From Liolophura sinensis (lineage: Eukaryota > Mollusca > Polyplacophora > Chitonida > Chitonidae): a DNA stretch of 64,000 bases. Below the pieces are notes generated by a model. It was not told the origin of the DNA and searched no databases. It saw only the letters and a list, made by a program, of their open reading frames with translations. Within the stretch, counting starts at the first letter, position 1, and each line of letters begins with the position of its first letter. The translations under genes and the position numbers were made by a program. The stretch lies in contig NC_088304.1 of NCBI RefSeq assembly GCF_032854445.1, positions 36,350,108 to 36,414,107 of the forward strand. The letters run 5' to 3'. Positions 1-11,400 of the stretch are shown here, piece by piece.

Positions 1-464
1 TGACAGAAGACCCTTTGAATTCACAAAACACCACGGCTAGATAGACGTCAGACAAATATCAGTTTGCCGGATTATTTATTTAGTATTATTGATGGACATG
101 ATATAACATGGGACAAGTTCACGCCGGAATCACGTCTGATAAACTCAACCCCAACTATCAATTCAATCTAAACACGAAAAACAGATTTCTGGCCACAGAT
201 GTTACGAAGTGTAGGCCTATATGCGGGACTCGACAATTGTGCAATCACACGCAAACAACAGAACCCGGTCATTGTACCATTGACTGTGATGTAGTATGAC
301 GAGATGTGCCACTTCTACGGAGACTGCTGTCCTTGTCTGTTGTTTCGTGATTTTCCACACATTCCGTCTACTCCGTTTCCTTACTTGTCATGTTCATCGA
401 TACTAACCGAGACAAGAAAAACCTGATTATGTATTCAGCCTGTGGCATTTCATGCTGAAGTCAC
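1..464. other. No recognisable gene
   Basis: No open frame with coding character and no repeat was recognised. The stretch may hold upstream remains of the GPCR-like relic, but nothing in it can be aligned to transmembrane helices by eye. Confidence 0.4.
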
Positions 465-857
465 GGAGAAGAAATCGGGTATGGCGGCGCAACTTGCTTT
501 CTGAACAGTCCCTTTGCTATTGGCGTTTCCTTGGTCGGGCATTGTCTGTTATTCTTGTCGTGAACACTATATTTTTCACCAATACAATTCTTGTCTGACA
601 CGAAGGAAGCTTCCAACAAATCTAAAAAGCACGTCCTTGTCTACATCAAACTGTCCCTGTTTTTTGGCTTTACTTGGATATTCGGGATTCTGGCAGCCAT
701 TTTACAATCAACAGTGTTACAGTACGTGTTTACAGTTCTGACGAGGAGTCAATGTGTGATGCTACTTTTGGCTTACTGTGTCAAAGAAAGTACCTGGGAG
801 GAATTAAAGGCGAGAATATATGGTAACGATAAATCTTCCGCCTCTGAGCTCCAATAA
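465..857 (+). pseudogene. Adhesion/secretin-like GPCR fragment (ECL2 to C-terminus), in-frame stop
   Basis: One frame from about 465 to the TAA at 855-857 reads like the end of a family B / adhesion GPCR. An ECL2-type IGYGGATCFLNSP stretch lies near 474, followed by a TM5-like stretch, a KEASNKSKKH loop, a TM6 with KLSLFFGFTWIFGILAAI, and a TM7-like segment ending in LLLAYCVKESTWEEL. The order and the GFTW motif fit TM5-TM7 of that family. A TGA at 561-563 interrupts the TM5 part in the same frame, and no open frame or convincing exon for earlier helices lies to the left. It is therefore probably a pseudogene or gene relic. A live last exon starting after the stop is less likely but possible. 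The subfamily cannot be assigned. Confidence 0.55.
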
Positions 858-1396
858 CAAATACGCAATGCTCACGGATACGAGAGATACCCAGTGTAAA
901 AACTGACATTTGATATGAATATGACATTTGTGTACATGTCGTTTTCAAACATAACAATGACCCAAACGTAAATGTACTGATATTTGACGTCACCTATCTC
1001 GTGAAAACTATTAGTGACGGCTGTGTGTACATTTAACATTTAACTGGAATTTACTGTCACAAAAAACCGCTAGAAAGCTAGTTTTCCAAAACGTTGTGTT
1101 CACAGCCATTTGAGCAACAACAGGGTTCGAGTGACGTAACCAGAACCAGTTGCTTTTACAGAAATAACCTGAGCCTGAATAAACTTGATAACATGCCAGA
1201 GCTTTTGATTGTCTCAAAGTCCGCGCTTTTGATTAATTTGAACTGATATTAGTTGTGCTACATCACAAAACCAAAAGATATGTATCCCAAATGTGTGAGA
1301 TACTTTATTGATGTATACATATGTTTGTTCTAGAATTGTCTTCTCCTTTAAACATTAGCAAACTGTCACCATACAATGTACCAAGACACAAGGGGA

Positions 1397-1730
1397 GTGA
1401 GTGAGTGAGTGCTTGGGGTTTAACGTCGTTCTCAACAATTTTTCAGTCATATGACAACGAGGGAATCATTGGGGTGCATGTACGTGTAATGTGCCTCCTT
1501 GTTGCAGGACGGATTTCCACCGCTCTTTTATTTAGTGCTGCCTCACTGAGACGACTTACCGAAGGCAAGCAAGCCGCCCAGCCCGAGCCATTATACTGAT
1601 ACGGGTCAACCAGTCGTTGCACTATCCCCTTCATGCTGAACGCCAAGCGAAGTTACAACTTCCTCTTTTTTAAAGTCTTAGGTGTGACTCGATCAAGGAT
1701 TGATCCTGGATCTACCGGTCCCGAAGCGGG
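1397..1730 (-). mobile_element. tRNA-derived SINE, family A, 5'-truncated
   Basis: This copy matches the element at about 39907-40271 over most of its length, including GCTTGGGGTTTAACGTCG and the part with GGATTGATCC (minus-strand B-box GGATCAATCC). It is bounded by an 11-bp target-site duplication, ACACAAGGGGA, at 1386-1396 and 1731-1741. On the minus strand it stops inside the tRNA-like head, so box A is missing. That is expected for a 5'-truncated insertion made by LINE-type reverse transcription. Confidence 0.8.
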
Positions 1731-1769
1731 ACACAAGGGGAGGGGCAGGTGTTAAATTTTGACAAAATT

Positions 1770-3695
1770 AAGCCCGGTCAAACACAGGCGACAAGGCATC
1801 AACAACAGTCTGATGACTTGCATCTGGTCACACACAGCCGGCAAAGTAGTGGCGACAGTCTGATGACTTACATCTGATCACACAGCCGGCAAAGCAGCGC
1901 CGACAGTCTGATAGCTTGCATCTGGTCACATACAGCCGGCAAAGCAGCGCCGACAGTCTGATAACTTGCACCTGGTCACACACAGCCGGCAAAGCAGTGG
2001 CGACAGTCTGATGAGTTACATCTGATCATACACAGCCGGCAAAGCAGCGCCGACAGTCTGATAACTTGCACCTGGTCACACACAGGCGGCAAAGTAGTGA
2101 CAACAGTCTGATGACTTACATCTGATCACATACAGCCGGCAAAGCAGCGCCGACAGTCTGATAACTTGCACCTGGTCACATACAGCCGGCAAAGCAGCGC
2201 GGACAGTCTGATAACTTGCACCTGGTCACACACAGCCGGCAAAGCAGTGGCGACAGTCTGATGACTTACATCTGATCATACACAGCCGACAAAGCAGCGC
2301 CGACAGTCTGATACCTTGCATCTGGTCACATACATCCGGCAACGCTGTGGCGACAGTCTGATAACCTGCACCTGGTCACACACAGGCGGCAAAGCAGCCC
2401 GGACAATCTGATAACTTGCACCTGGTCACACACAGGCGGCAAAGCAGCGCCGAAAGTCTGATAACTTGCACCTGGTCACACACAGCCGGCAAAGCAGCGC
2501 CGACAGTCTGATAACCTGCACCTGGTCACATACAGCCGGCAAAGCAGCGCGGACGATCTGATAACTTGTATTTGGTCACACACAGGCTGCAAAGCAGCGC
2601 CGACAGTTTGATAACTTGCACCTGGTCACACACAGGCGGCAAAGCAGCGCCGAAAGTCTGATAACTTGCACCTGGTCACACACAGGCGGCAAAGCAGCGC
2701 CGACAGTCTGATAACTTGCACCTGGTCACACACAGGCGGCAAAGCAGCGCCGACAGTCTGATAACTTGCACCTGGTCAAACACAGGCGGCAAAGCAGCGC
2801 CGACAGTCTGATAACTTGCACCTGGTCACACACAGGCGGTAAAGCAGCGCCGAAAGTCTGATAACTTGCACCTGGTCACACACAGGCGGCAAAGCAGCGC
2901 CGAAAGTCTGATAACTTGCACCTGGTCACACACAGGCGGCAAAGCAGCGCCGACAGTCTGATAACTTACACCTGGTCACACACAGGCGGCAAAGCAGCGC
3001 CGACAGTCTGATAACTTGCACCTGGTCACACACAGGCGGCAAAGCAGCGCCGACAGTCTGATAACCTGCACCTGGTCACATACAACCGGCAAAGCAGCGA
3101 CGACAGTCTGAGAGCTTGCATTTGGTCACACACAGGCGGCAAAGCAGCGCCCAAAGTCTGATAACTTGCACCTGGTCACATACAGCCGGCAAAGAAACGC
3201 GGACAGACTGATAGCTTGCATTTGGTCACCCACAGGCGGCAAAGCACCGCCGACAGTCTGATCACTTGCACCTGGTCACACACAGGCGGCAAAGCAGTGA
3301 CAACAGTCTGATGACTTGCATCTGGTCACAAAGAAACGCGGACAGACTGGTAGCTTGCATTTGGTCACACACAGCCGGCAAAGCAGCGCCGGCTGTGTGT
3401 TCACTTGCACCTGGTCACACACAGGCGGCAAAGCAGTGACAACAGTCTGATGACTTGCATCTGGTCACATACAGCCGGCAAAGCAGCGCCGGCAGTCTGA
3501 TAACTTGCATCTGGTCACATACAGCCGGCAAAGAAACGCGGACAGTCTGATAGCTTGCATTTGGTCACACACAGGCGGCAAAGCAGCGCCGAAAGTCTGA
3601 TAACTTGCACCTGGTCACACACAGGCGGCAAAGCAGTGACAACAGTCTGATGACTTACATCTGATCACATAGAGCCGACAAAGCAGCGCCGACTT
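1770..3695. repeat. Minisatellite, 50-bp unit, about 38 copies
   Basis: The unit is 50 bp, as shown by CGACAGTCTG recurring at 2701 and 2751. It holds the core CAGCGCCGACAGTCTGATAA and a CCTGGTCACACACAG stretch. Copies differ at a few positions (AACTTGCACC or GACTTGCATC types), and a few are shortened near 3320-3410. The unit length is not divisible by three and no long frame results. Confidence 0.95.
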
Positions 3696-3704
3696 GGCAG
3701 CATA

Positions 3705-4215
3705 CTTCTGTTTTTTGCAAAAGAAAATCAACCGAAAAATTTGTCACCAAATTAATTCATGAATTGAATTTATTTAAATGTCGAAATCATTTACACGTGT
3801 ATCGTCCTTGACAAATGTGTTGTTGTTTAGCCGAGATGAGGCCGTTTGAAATGAAAGTAAGTGGATTATTTTCATTAGAAAATTGCGAAAATCAGCTAAA
3901 AGCCCCAGAAAAATCTGATGGCAGATTTTGTATACCGTTTGTATTTTTTCTTAAGTAAATAAATTTGTCGCCAAAAACATTCGCACTTTTTCAAATTTTA
4001 TCGCCATTTCAAAAAAATTCCGAAGTGCTAAATTTGCGACAATGGCGAGTGCCAGCAAAAGCCCTGATTATGGGAGAATTATCAGCGAGCTCCCGATATG
4101 CAGACTCGGCGGTCAGCAGACAATATTTAAGTTCGGGACAAACTAAGATTTTCAAGAAGTTTCCACGAGTATTTGTCTTTTTTACGGGCTTTCAAATACT
4201 TGAACGAATGAATGA
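3705..4215 (+). repeat. Dispersed repeat, copy 1 (with conserved short frame)
   Basis: This stretch is similar, in the same order and strand, to 6325-7110. Shared blocks include TGAGGCCGTTTGA, AAGTAAGTGGATTATTTTCA and CCTGATTATGGGAGAATTAT. Each copy has a short frame starting after GCGACA; here the ATG is near 4042. It encodes a peptide with SPDYGRIISELPICRLGGQQ and ends within about 35 codons. The family is unknown to me; a non-autonomous transposon or an exon of a multicopy gene are both possible. Confidence 0.7.
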
Positions 4216-6324
4216 TTTTGTCTTAACGCCACATCGGCAATATTTCAGCCATATCGTGGCGATCAAATACTGCGCACCCTGTAGCACAAGCAATCAAGAT
4301 ATCGACTGGTACGTGACATGTACCGTCAAGGTCCTCAAAATAGCGCAAGCGCATTCGACAATCTTTCGTGACACGAAACTAAACGAATAATAAATTAAAG
4401 CACGACTCCAAACATAATTAAATTTTTTCTATGCATTATCATAACATATAAATGTTAGGAATGCCGTCAAATAAATTGAATACAAAATCGGCTGTGTAGA
4501 AACAGTCAACAGGGATATGTTTTGGCCAGGCTAAAATCTATATATTTTATACGGCAACAGTTATTCTGTAGTATTCTTACTACACTGGATAAACAGAATT
4601 TCACGTTGAATAACAGAATGAATTTGAACATCAATCAAACAAAAGGCTTTCTGTTAAAATTAACAGGTAATATTTTGAGTGTATACGGGGTAACAGTGGA
4701 AGATTTGAAAACCAAGCCACGAACTGCAAGGTTTGTTGAAAATTAAAAATACCATCAAGCAGATTTTGAGGAAGGCTGTAGACTTGCCAGTAGCAGAGAT
4801 ATAAATACACCTACCAACCCATGAACTCGAAACACTGACTTCATTCATTTCACATGTACCTAAACGACTTCAAACAACCACATTACAACCGCAAACGTCA
4901 GGGAATGTCGCCATCTACATGCATCATTTGAAAATGTCCCCCCAAGGATCAGTGAACATTATGCAGATACAAACAAGTATGTAACAAATATGAAAACTGT
5001 TCTTCAGAATAAATAATTAATTTGACTTAAAATGACTTAAAGTTCAATAGTTTTATCCAACATGATATGAAAACAGAAACGTTGAACACACGTTGGAACG
5101 CATTTCGCACCAGTCTGAGAGTCGAGAATGAATGTGGGTCTGGGTAAAGGGTTTAGATATAGGACAATTGGTTTTTCTGATTGATTCCCGTGGGACTGAA
5201 AGACAGATGACATATTCTTTGGAAAAAAACAGGCAGGTTTTGTATGTACGAGTATGTGCCTTCATTTATTTATTTGTTTGTTTGATCGGAGTTTACGCCG
5301 TACCAAGAACTTTTTCGTGGTGGTAGGAAACAGGTAAGAGCCCTAAGAAATCCAAGACCACCCACAGGTTGATGTTAGACATTCCCGCGTACGACAGGAG
5401 AGGAAACCTGCACCACCACATACAGAGAAAGTGTTTGACGGCGCACTATATGTCTACTCTGTAGCATGTTTAGACTGAGAGATAAAGTGGATAGAACTGA
5501 TTCTGGAAGAGTTTAAATATTGGCCCATGACACGAAACATTGGTACATGTAGCACAGATGGAATATTGCGGTATGACATCAAATATTGGCCCATGACACA
5601 TGAAATAATGGCACAGGACACATCAAATATTGGCTAATAACGTTAAAAACTGGCCCGTGGAACACAAAGGTTTCAGTAGGCCTATAACATGACTGGGTGA
5701 TAGGTCATGTCTTGGACATGTCGAGGTTTCAAACCTTAAAGTCATGCCTCAAGGCACATGTACATGTAACCACAAATGAAACTCACACCCGATTTTGCCC
5801 TATACTACCGTACCGAGCTGGTCAGCTTCCAGGGTTTGTACAGGTATATGAAAATAAAATTCATGTTTTCCAGGCGTTTTTTTTTCTTTTGATCATTTTC
5901 AAGGTTATTTTACACATACCACGGTGCAAATTATTGACTATATTTTAAGTCTGAATTATAGATGCTTTGATTTACATGCCTGTATATTGAATAGTACGCT
6001 TGCTTTTGCAAGAAATATTTGCTCGTCACCTCTGTAATGCGACACATTCTTTGACCCGGCCTTGGCTAAGTCAAAAAAAAAATCAACGCCATATATAACC
6101 ATACAGGGCTTCCTCTGGGTCAGTATTTTTTTAGCCAGTCACTTTAGCCGCTCATCAGATTTTATAGTGAATACTATTTTTCCTTAGCCACACTTCCTTA
6201 GCGGCCAGGACTCGTTTTAATCTGCCATGGTGTAGCTGCTAGAATCAGTTTGGTCTCTTCCAACTACATCTGGAGTTTGTCAAACGTTACTTTAGAACAA
6301 TTGCCCTCAAAGTAATGGACCAAT
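4216..6324. other. Non-coding spacer with old SINE pieces
   Basis: No gene is recognised. At 4205-4265 there is a fragment of the dispersed motif GCCACATCGGCAATATTTCA, also found at 46440. At about 5255-5420 there is a decayed minus-strand SINE of family B, with a TTTATTTATTTG tail followed by GATCGGAGTTTACGCCGTAC. The rest is AT-rich sequence. Confidence 0.5.
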
Positions 6325-7140
6325 GCTTGGCAGCATGATTTTGTTTTTTGAGAAAAAAAATCCACCTTTTTTTTAACCTATCTGTAGGATCCTAGTAAAA
6401 TTTAATTTCCACTATCAGAAAAATTTGTTACGAAATCAATTTATAAATTCAGTTTATTTAAATGCATCATTATGATCAGTACATTGGAGTAACACCGTCT
6501 ACAGGAGAAAACCAGACGACGTACACACTTATGTAGCAGCACATATTCTGAAACATTTAATTTACTTCGGATCCAAAAAAGAAATAGTTTATTAAGTGGA
6601 AAAGTTTAAATATTTCATGGGAGGTAACTTCGTTTACAGGTGTAACTCTACCTTGCTTTACTTCCGTTTTTTTTTGTATTTTTTATTTTTTTTTTTACAA
6701 TTGGCGATGAAAGGCATCCTCCAAACTGCCATGATTCTCATTCGTTATTTAACAAAAATGATTTCAAGCGTTATTTAATGTAAGTCAACTTGCATCAATG
6801 CTGAACCCCCTTTGTGGATTTCTGTCAAGTAATCGCCATACAGCTGTGTTGTTTTTGTTTCGCCGATGTGAGGCCGTTTGACATGAAAGTAAGTGGATTA
6901 TTTTCAAGTAAATAAATTTGTTGCCAAAAACATTCGCATTTTTCAAAATTGTTCAAAATTTGCGACAATGATGAGCGCAAGTGAAGGCCCTGATTATGGG
7001 AGAATTATCAGCGAGCTCCCGATATACAGACTCAGCGGTCAACAGACAATATTTTCAAGGAGTTCACAGGAGTATTTGTCTATTTCAAGGACTTTCAAGT
7101 ACTTGAAAATGTTCAAAATTGCCTTAGCTAACACTGGCAT
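6325..7140 (+). repeat. Dispersed repeat, copy 2
   Basis: This is the second copy of the element at 3705-4215, with indels between the conserved blocks. The short conserved frame here starts at two ATGs near 6968 and contains GPDYGRIISELPIYRLSGQQ. It stays open further than in copy 1, to a stop at 7265-7267. Conservation of the peptide between copies could reflect recent duplication only. Confidence 0.7.
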
Positions 7141-8329
7141 GAAGTCACATCATATATTTTTTACTTTATCAAAACTCGGTAACCAATACAGTTTTACAGA
7201 AATCACATCGAACAGTAGCATATTTAGTTTATACATAATATACTCTTACATATTATTTCTGGGCTAAGTATAAAACTAAGGACATGGCTTAAAGTTAAAG
7301 CTGGTATTCGGTAGTAAATTTAAGCGTCGAGTCCGACATTTATATACCATTCGTAGTCCATAAAAGGCGTTCCAAGTCGATAATCGCAAGATCCATTTCC
7401 AAAACAACGTTTAACACTAACTCCCAAAGACAAAGGTATGTAAGAAATTATACAAATAAGAAATAAAGTCGGTAACACACAAGAGAGAAGCGGTCATCAG
7501 CTTTCAATGATGCCGGGCAGACAATGAATATTCCAGGCATGAATTCCATATCAAAGTTCAAATTCGTAGTCCGTGAATGAGTTCCATGTCAAATAACAAT
7601 TAAACACGTATCTCAGTCGCGCTTTAATTGCAACTGTTCATAAAGGCATCGTGCTGATGTAATGAGCATGAGACAGTTTTAAACAACGGAGGCCTGGCGC
7701 AGACACGAATTTTCTTTGCATATCCAGAAAGCTTATGACGTTTCAAACCACCACGTCAAGTGATTGCTGGAACAGAAGCAAATAGCGATCAACCCGACGA
7801 TATGAAGGCAACTCGTGCGCGTAAATTGTTGGATCTTGTCCTACACTGGTGTAACGTCAGTGCGTTCTTGTTTTGAAGCCTACCTTAACGGGCGTTGTGT
7901 GTTCATACACACGTAGGAACCAGTTATAAGCAGGTTATTAAACAGATTTTATTGTTTTGCGGCTGATAGCCACAGATCTTTTGGAAATATTGTTGAATGA
8001 CACAAATCAGTGTGATCTATGCATCGTTTAACCAGTTAATGAGTCACATTTGTGCGCCAGGGATGAACGACTTGAACACCCTAGCGAACTGACTACAAAT
8101 ATGACAGTCGTCTGTACTGGCTTTCTTCAGAGGCATGTACAGGCGGTTAGGCTTTGTGGTAACTAATCAATTACCGAACAATTAAATATCTATCTACCTG
8201 TACAGTATGTACATAAATGCTTATATTTACAGTCTATGGGATTGATGACGTAGGCCGTTTTTAACAAATGACACGTGTATACATGCATACAAACACTAGA
8301 CTATGTCAGAAGGAAGTTTACAGTAAGTT
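7141..8329. other. Downstream flank and probable 3' UTR of GPN1
   Basis: No gene was recognised. The part next to 8330 should hold the minus-strand GPN1 3' untranslated region. Confidence 0.5.
7948..7953 (-). terminator. Candidate polyadenylation signal for GPN1
   Basis: TTTATT on the plus strand reads AATAAA on the minus strand, about 380 bases beyond the GPN1 stop codon at 8330-8332. I saw no nearer AATAAA. The assignment rests on the motif and its spacing only. Confidence 0.4.
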
Positions 8330-8421
8330 TCAGCTGTTGGGTTTCTGCTTGTCCTTTTGATGTTGTTTCTGGTTTTCCAGAAATCTCTTGAAAGATTCAT
8401 ACTCCTTCTTTTCATCGGGAT
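8330..8421 (-). CDS. GPN1: GPN1 exon 12 (C-terminus)
   Basis: Begins after tgtttacag and encodes [20 protein letters not shown] then [10 protein letters not shown], ending in TGA at 8330-8332. It corresponds to the conserved C-terminal helix (human ...FQNFMQESMAQYW). The phase agrees with exon 11 across a 3.1-kb intron made mostly of minisatellite. Confidence 0.88.
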
Positions 8422-11400
8422 CTGTAAACAAACAAACAAAAAAAAAACAAGATACTTCAGAGAAATGCTGTTTCATGAACACTGATATGCGCCTTTTTGT
8501 TATTTCTTTGCTTGATTTCCATTTTGCAAATTTATTCCAAAGTCTCGAGCATAATGTCATATAACCCTATAAAACCCTCATAAAAGACTAAGAGAACAAA
8601 GCCAGATCGAGTTAAACCTGTCATGCCTGTGGTGCTTGACCCCACATGTTTCTGCCTGCTTTGTGTGCCCTTTCCTTCTGTTTAGCCTATATGTCGTTCC
8701 TGTCTGACTAGTGTCAACTTGTGCACTGATGCTGCTTAGCCTAGATGTCGTTTCTATCTAATTACAATCAACTTGTGTACTGATGCTGTTTAGCCTAGAT
8801 GTCGTTTCTGTTTGACTAGTGTCAACTTGTGCATTGATGCTGTTTAGCCTAGACGTCATTTCTGTCTGACTGGAGTCAACTTGTGTGCTGATGCTGTTTA
8901 GCCTAGATGTCGTTTCTGTTTGACTAGTGTCAACTTGTGCACTGATGCTGTTTAGCCTAGATGTCGTTTCTGATTGACTAGTGTCGACTTGTGCACTGAT
9001 GCTGTTTAGCCTAGACGTCGTTTCTGTTTGACTAGTGTCAACTTGTGCACTGATGCTGTTTAGCTTAGATGTTGTCTCTGTCTGACTAGAGTCAACTTGT
9101 GCACTGATGCTGTTTAGCCTAGATGTCGTTTCTGTTTGACTAGAGTCAACTTGTGCACTGATGCTGTTTAGCCTAGATGTCGTTTCTGTTTGACTAGTGT
9201 CAACTTGTGCACAGATGCTGTTTAGCTTAGATGTCGTTTCTGTTTGACTAGTGTCAACTTGTGCACTGATGCTGTTTAGCCTGGATGTCGTTTCTGTATG
9301 ACTAGTGTCAACTTGTGCATTGATGCTGTTTAGCCTGGATGTCGTTTCTGTATGACTAGTGTCATCTTGTGCACTGATGCTGTCTTAACCCAGACTTCGT
9401 TTTTGTCTGACTATTGTCATCTTGCCCACTGATGCTTTTTAGCCTAGATGTCATTTCTGTTTGACTAGAGTCAACTTGAGAACTGATACTGTTTAGCTTA
9501 GATACTGTTTCTGTCTGACTAGTGTCAACTTGTGCACTGATGTTGTTTAGCCCAGATGTTGTTTCTGCCTGCATAATTTCAACCTTTGGTGATGTCTAGC
9601 TAGCCTAGATGTTGTTTCTGTCTGGACAGTGTCTTTACTGTTTGTCTTTACTGCCTGTGTAGTGTCAGTCTGTGCTGTTTCCTGCTGTTTAGCCTTGATG
9701 TTGTTTTTGTCTGCACAGTGTCAGACTATGCTGTTCACTGCTGTTTAGCCCCGATGTTGTTTCTGTCTGCACTGTGCCAGACTTTACTGTTTACTGCTGT
9801 TTAGCCTAGATGTTGTTTCTGTCTGCACTGTGCCAGCCTTTACTGTTTACTGCTGTTTAGCCTAGATATTGTTTCTGTCTGCACTGTGCCAGCCTTTCCT
9901 GTTTGTATTTACTGCCTGTGTAATGTCAGTCCGTGCTGTTTACTGCTGTTTAGCCTAGATGTTGTTTCCACCTGCTTAACGTCAACTTTTGCTGCTGTTT
10001 AAGCTAGATGTTGTTTCTGTCTGCACAGTGCCAGCCTTTGCTGTTTATCTTTACTGCCTGTGTAGCATCAGTCTGTGTTGTTTACTGTTGTTTAGAGTAG
10101 ATGTTGTTTCTGTCTGCACAGTGTCAGCCTTTGCTGTTTGTCTTTACTGCCTGTGTAGTGTCAGCCTGTGTTGTTTACTGCTGTTTAGCCTAGATGTTGT
10201 TTCTGTCTGGACAGTGCCAGCCTTTACTGTTTGTCTTTACCGCCTGTGTAGCGTCAGTCCATGCTGTTTACTGCTGTTTAGCCTACATGTTGTTTCTTTC
10301 TGCAAAGTGTCAGCCTTTGCTCTTTGCCTTTACTGCCTGTGAAGTGTCAGTCTGTGCTGTTTACTGCTATTAACCTAGATGTTGTTTCTGTTTGGACAGT
10401 GCCAGCCTTTACTGTTTGTCTTTATTGCCTGTGTAGCGTCAGTCTGTACTGTTCACTGCTGTTTAGCCTAGATGTTGTTTCTTTCTGCACAGTGTCAGCT
10501 TTTGCTGTTTGTCTTTACTGCCTGTGCAGTGTCAGCCTCTGCTGTTTACTACTGTTTAGCCTGGATGTTGTTTGTGTCTGCACAGTGCCAGACTTTGCTG
10601 TTTACTGCTGTTTATCTAGATGTTGTTTCTGTTTGGACAGTGCCAGCCTTTACTGTTTGTCTTTACTGCCTGTGTAGTGTCAGTCTGTGCTGTTTACTGC
10701 TGTTTAGCCTAGATGTTGTTTCTTGCTGCACAGTGCCAGACTTTGCTGTTTACTGCTGTTTAGCCTAGATGTTGTTTCTGTCTGCAAAGTGTCAGCCTTT
10801 GCTGTTTGCCTTTACTGCCTGTGTAGTGTCAGTCTGTGCTGTTTACTGCTGTTTAGCCTAGATGTTGTTTCTTTCTGCACAGTGTCAGCCTTTGCTGTTT
10901 GTCTTTACTGCTTGTGGAGTGTGTCTGTGCTGTTTGCTGCTGTTTAGCCTAGATGCTGTTTGTGTCTGCACAGTCCCAGCGTTTGCTGTCTTAACTGCTT
11001 GTGTAGTGTCAGTCTGTGCTGGTTGGTGCTGTTTAGCCTAGATGCTGTTTGTTTCTTTACTGTTTGTCTTTATTGCCTGTGTAGCGTCAGTCTGTACTGT
11101 TCACTGCTGTTTAGCCTAGGTGTTGTTTCTTTCTGCACAGTGTCAGCCTTTGCTGTTTGTCTTTACTGCCTGTGCAGTGTCAGCCTCTGCTGTTTACTAC
11201 TGTTTAGCCTGGATGTTGTTTGTGTCTGCACAGTGCCAGACTTTGCTGTTTACTGCTGTTAACCTAGATGTTGTTTCTGTTTGGACAGTGCCAGCCTTTG
11301 CTGTTTGCCTTTACTGCCTGTGTAGTGTCAGTCTGTGCTGTTTACTGCTGTTTAGCCTAGATGTTGTTTCTTTCTGCACAGTGTCAGCCTTTGTTGTTTG

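Noticed and set aside
1770-3695. CRISPR-like array
   Set aside because: Units are contiguous 50-bp tandem repeats without unique spacers, in animal DNA.
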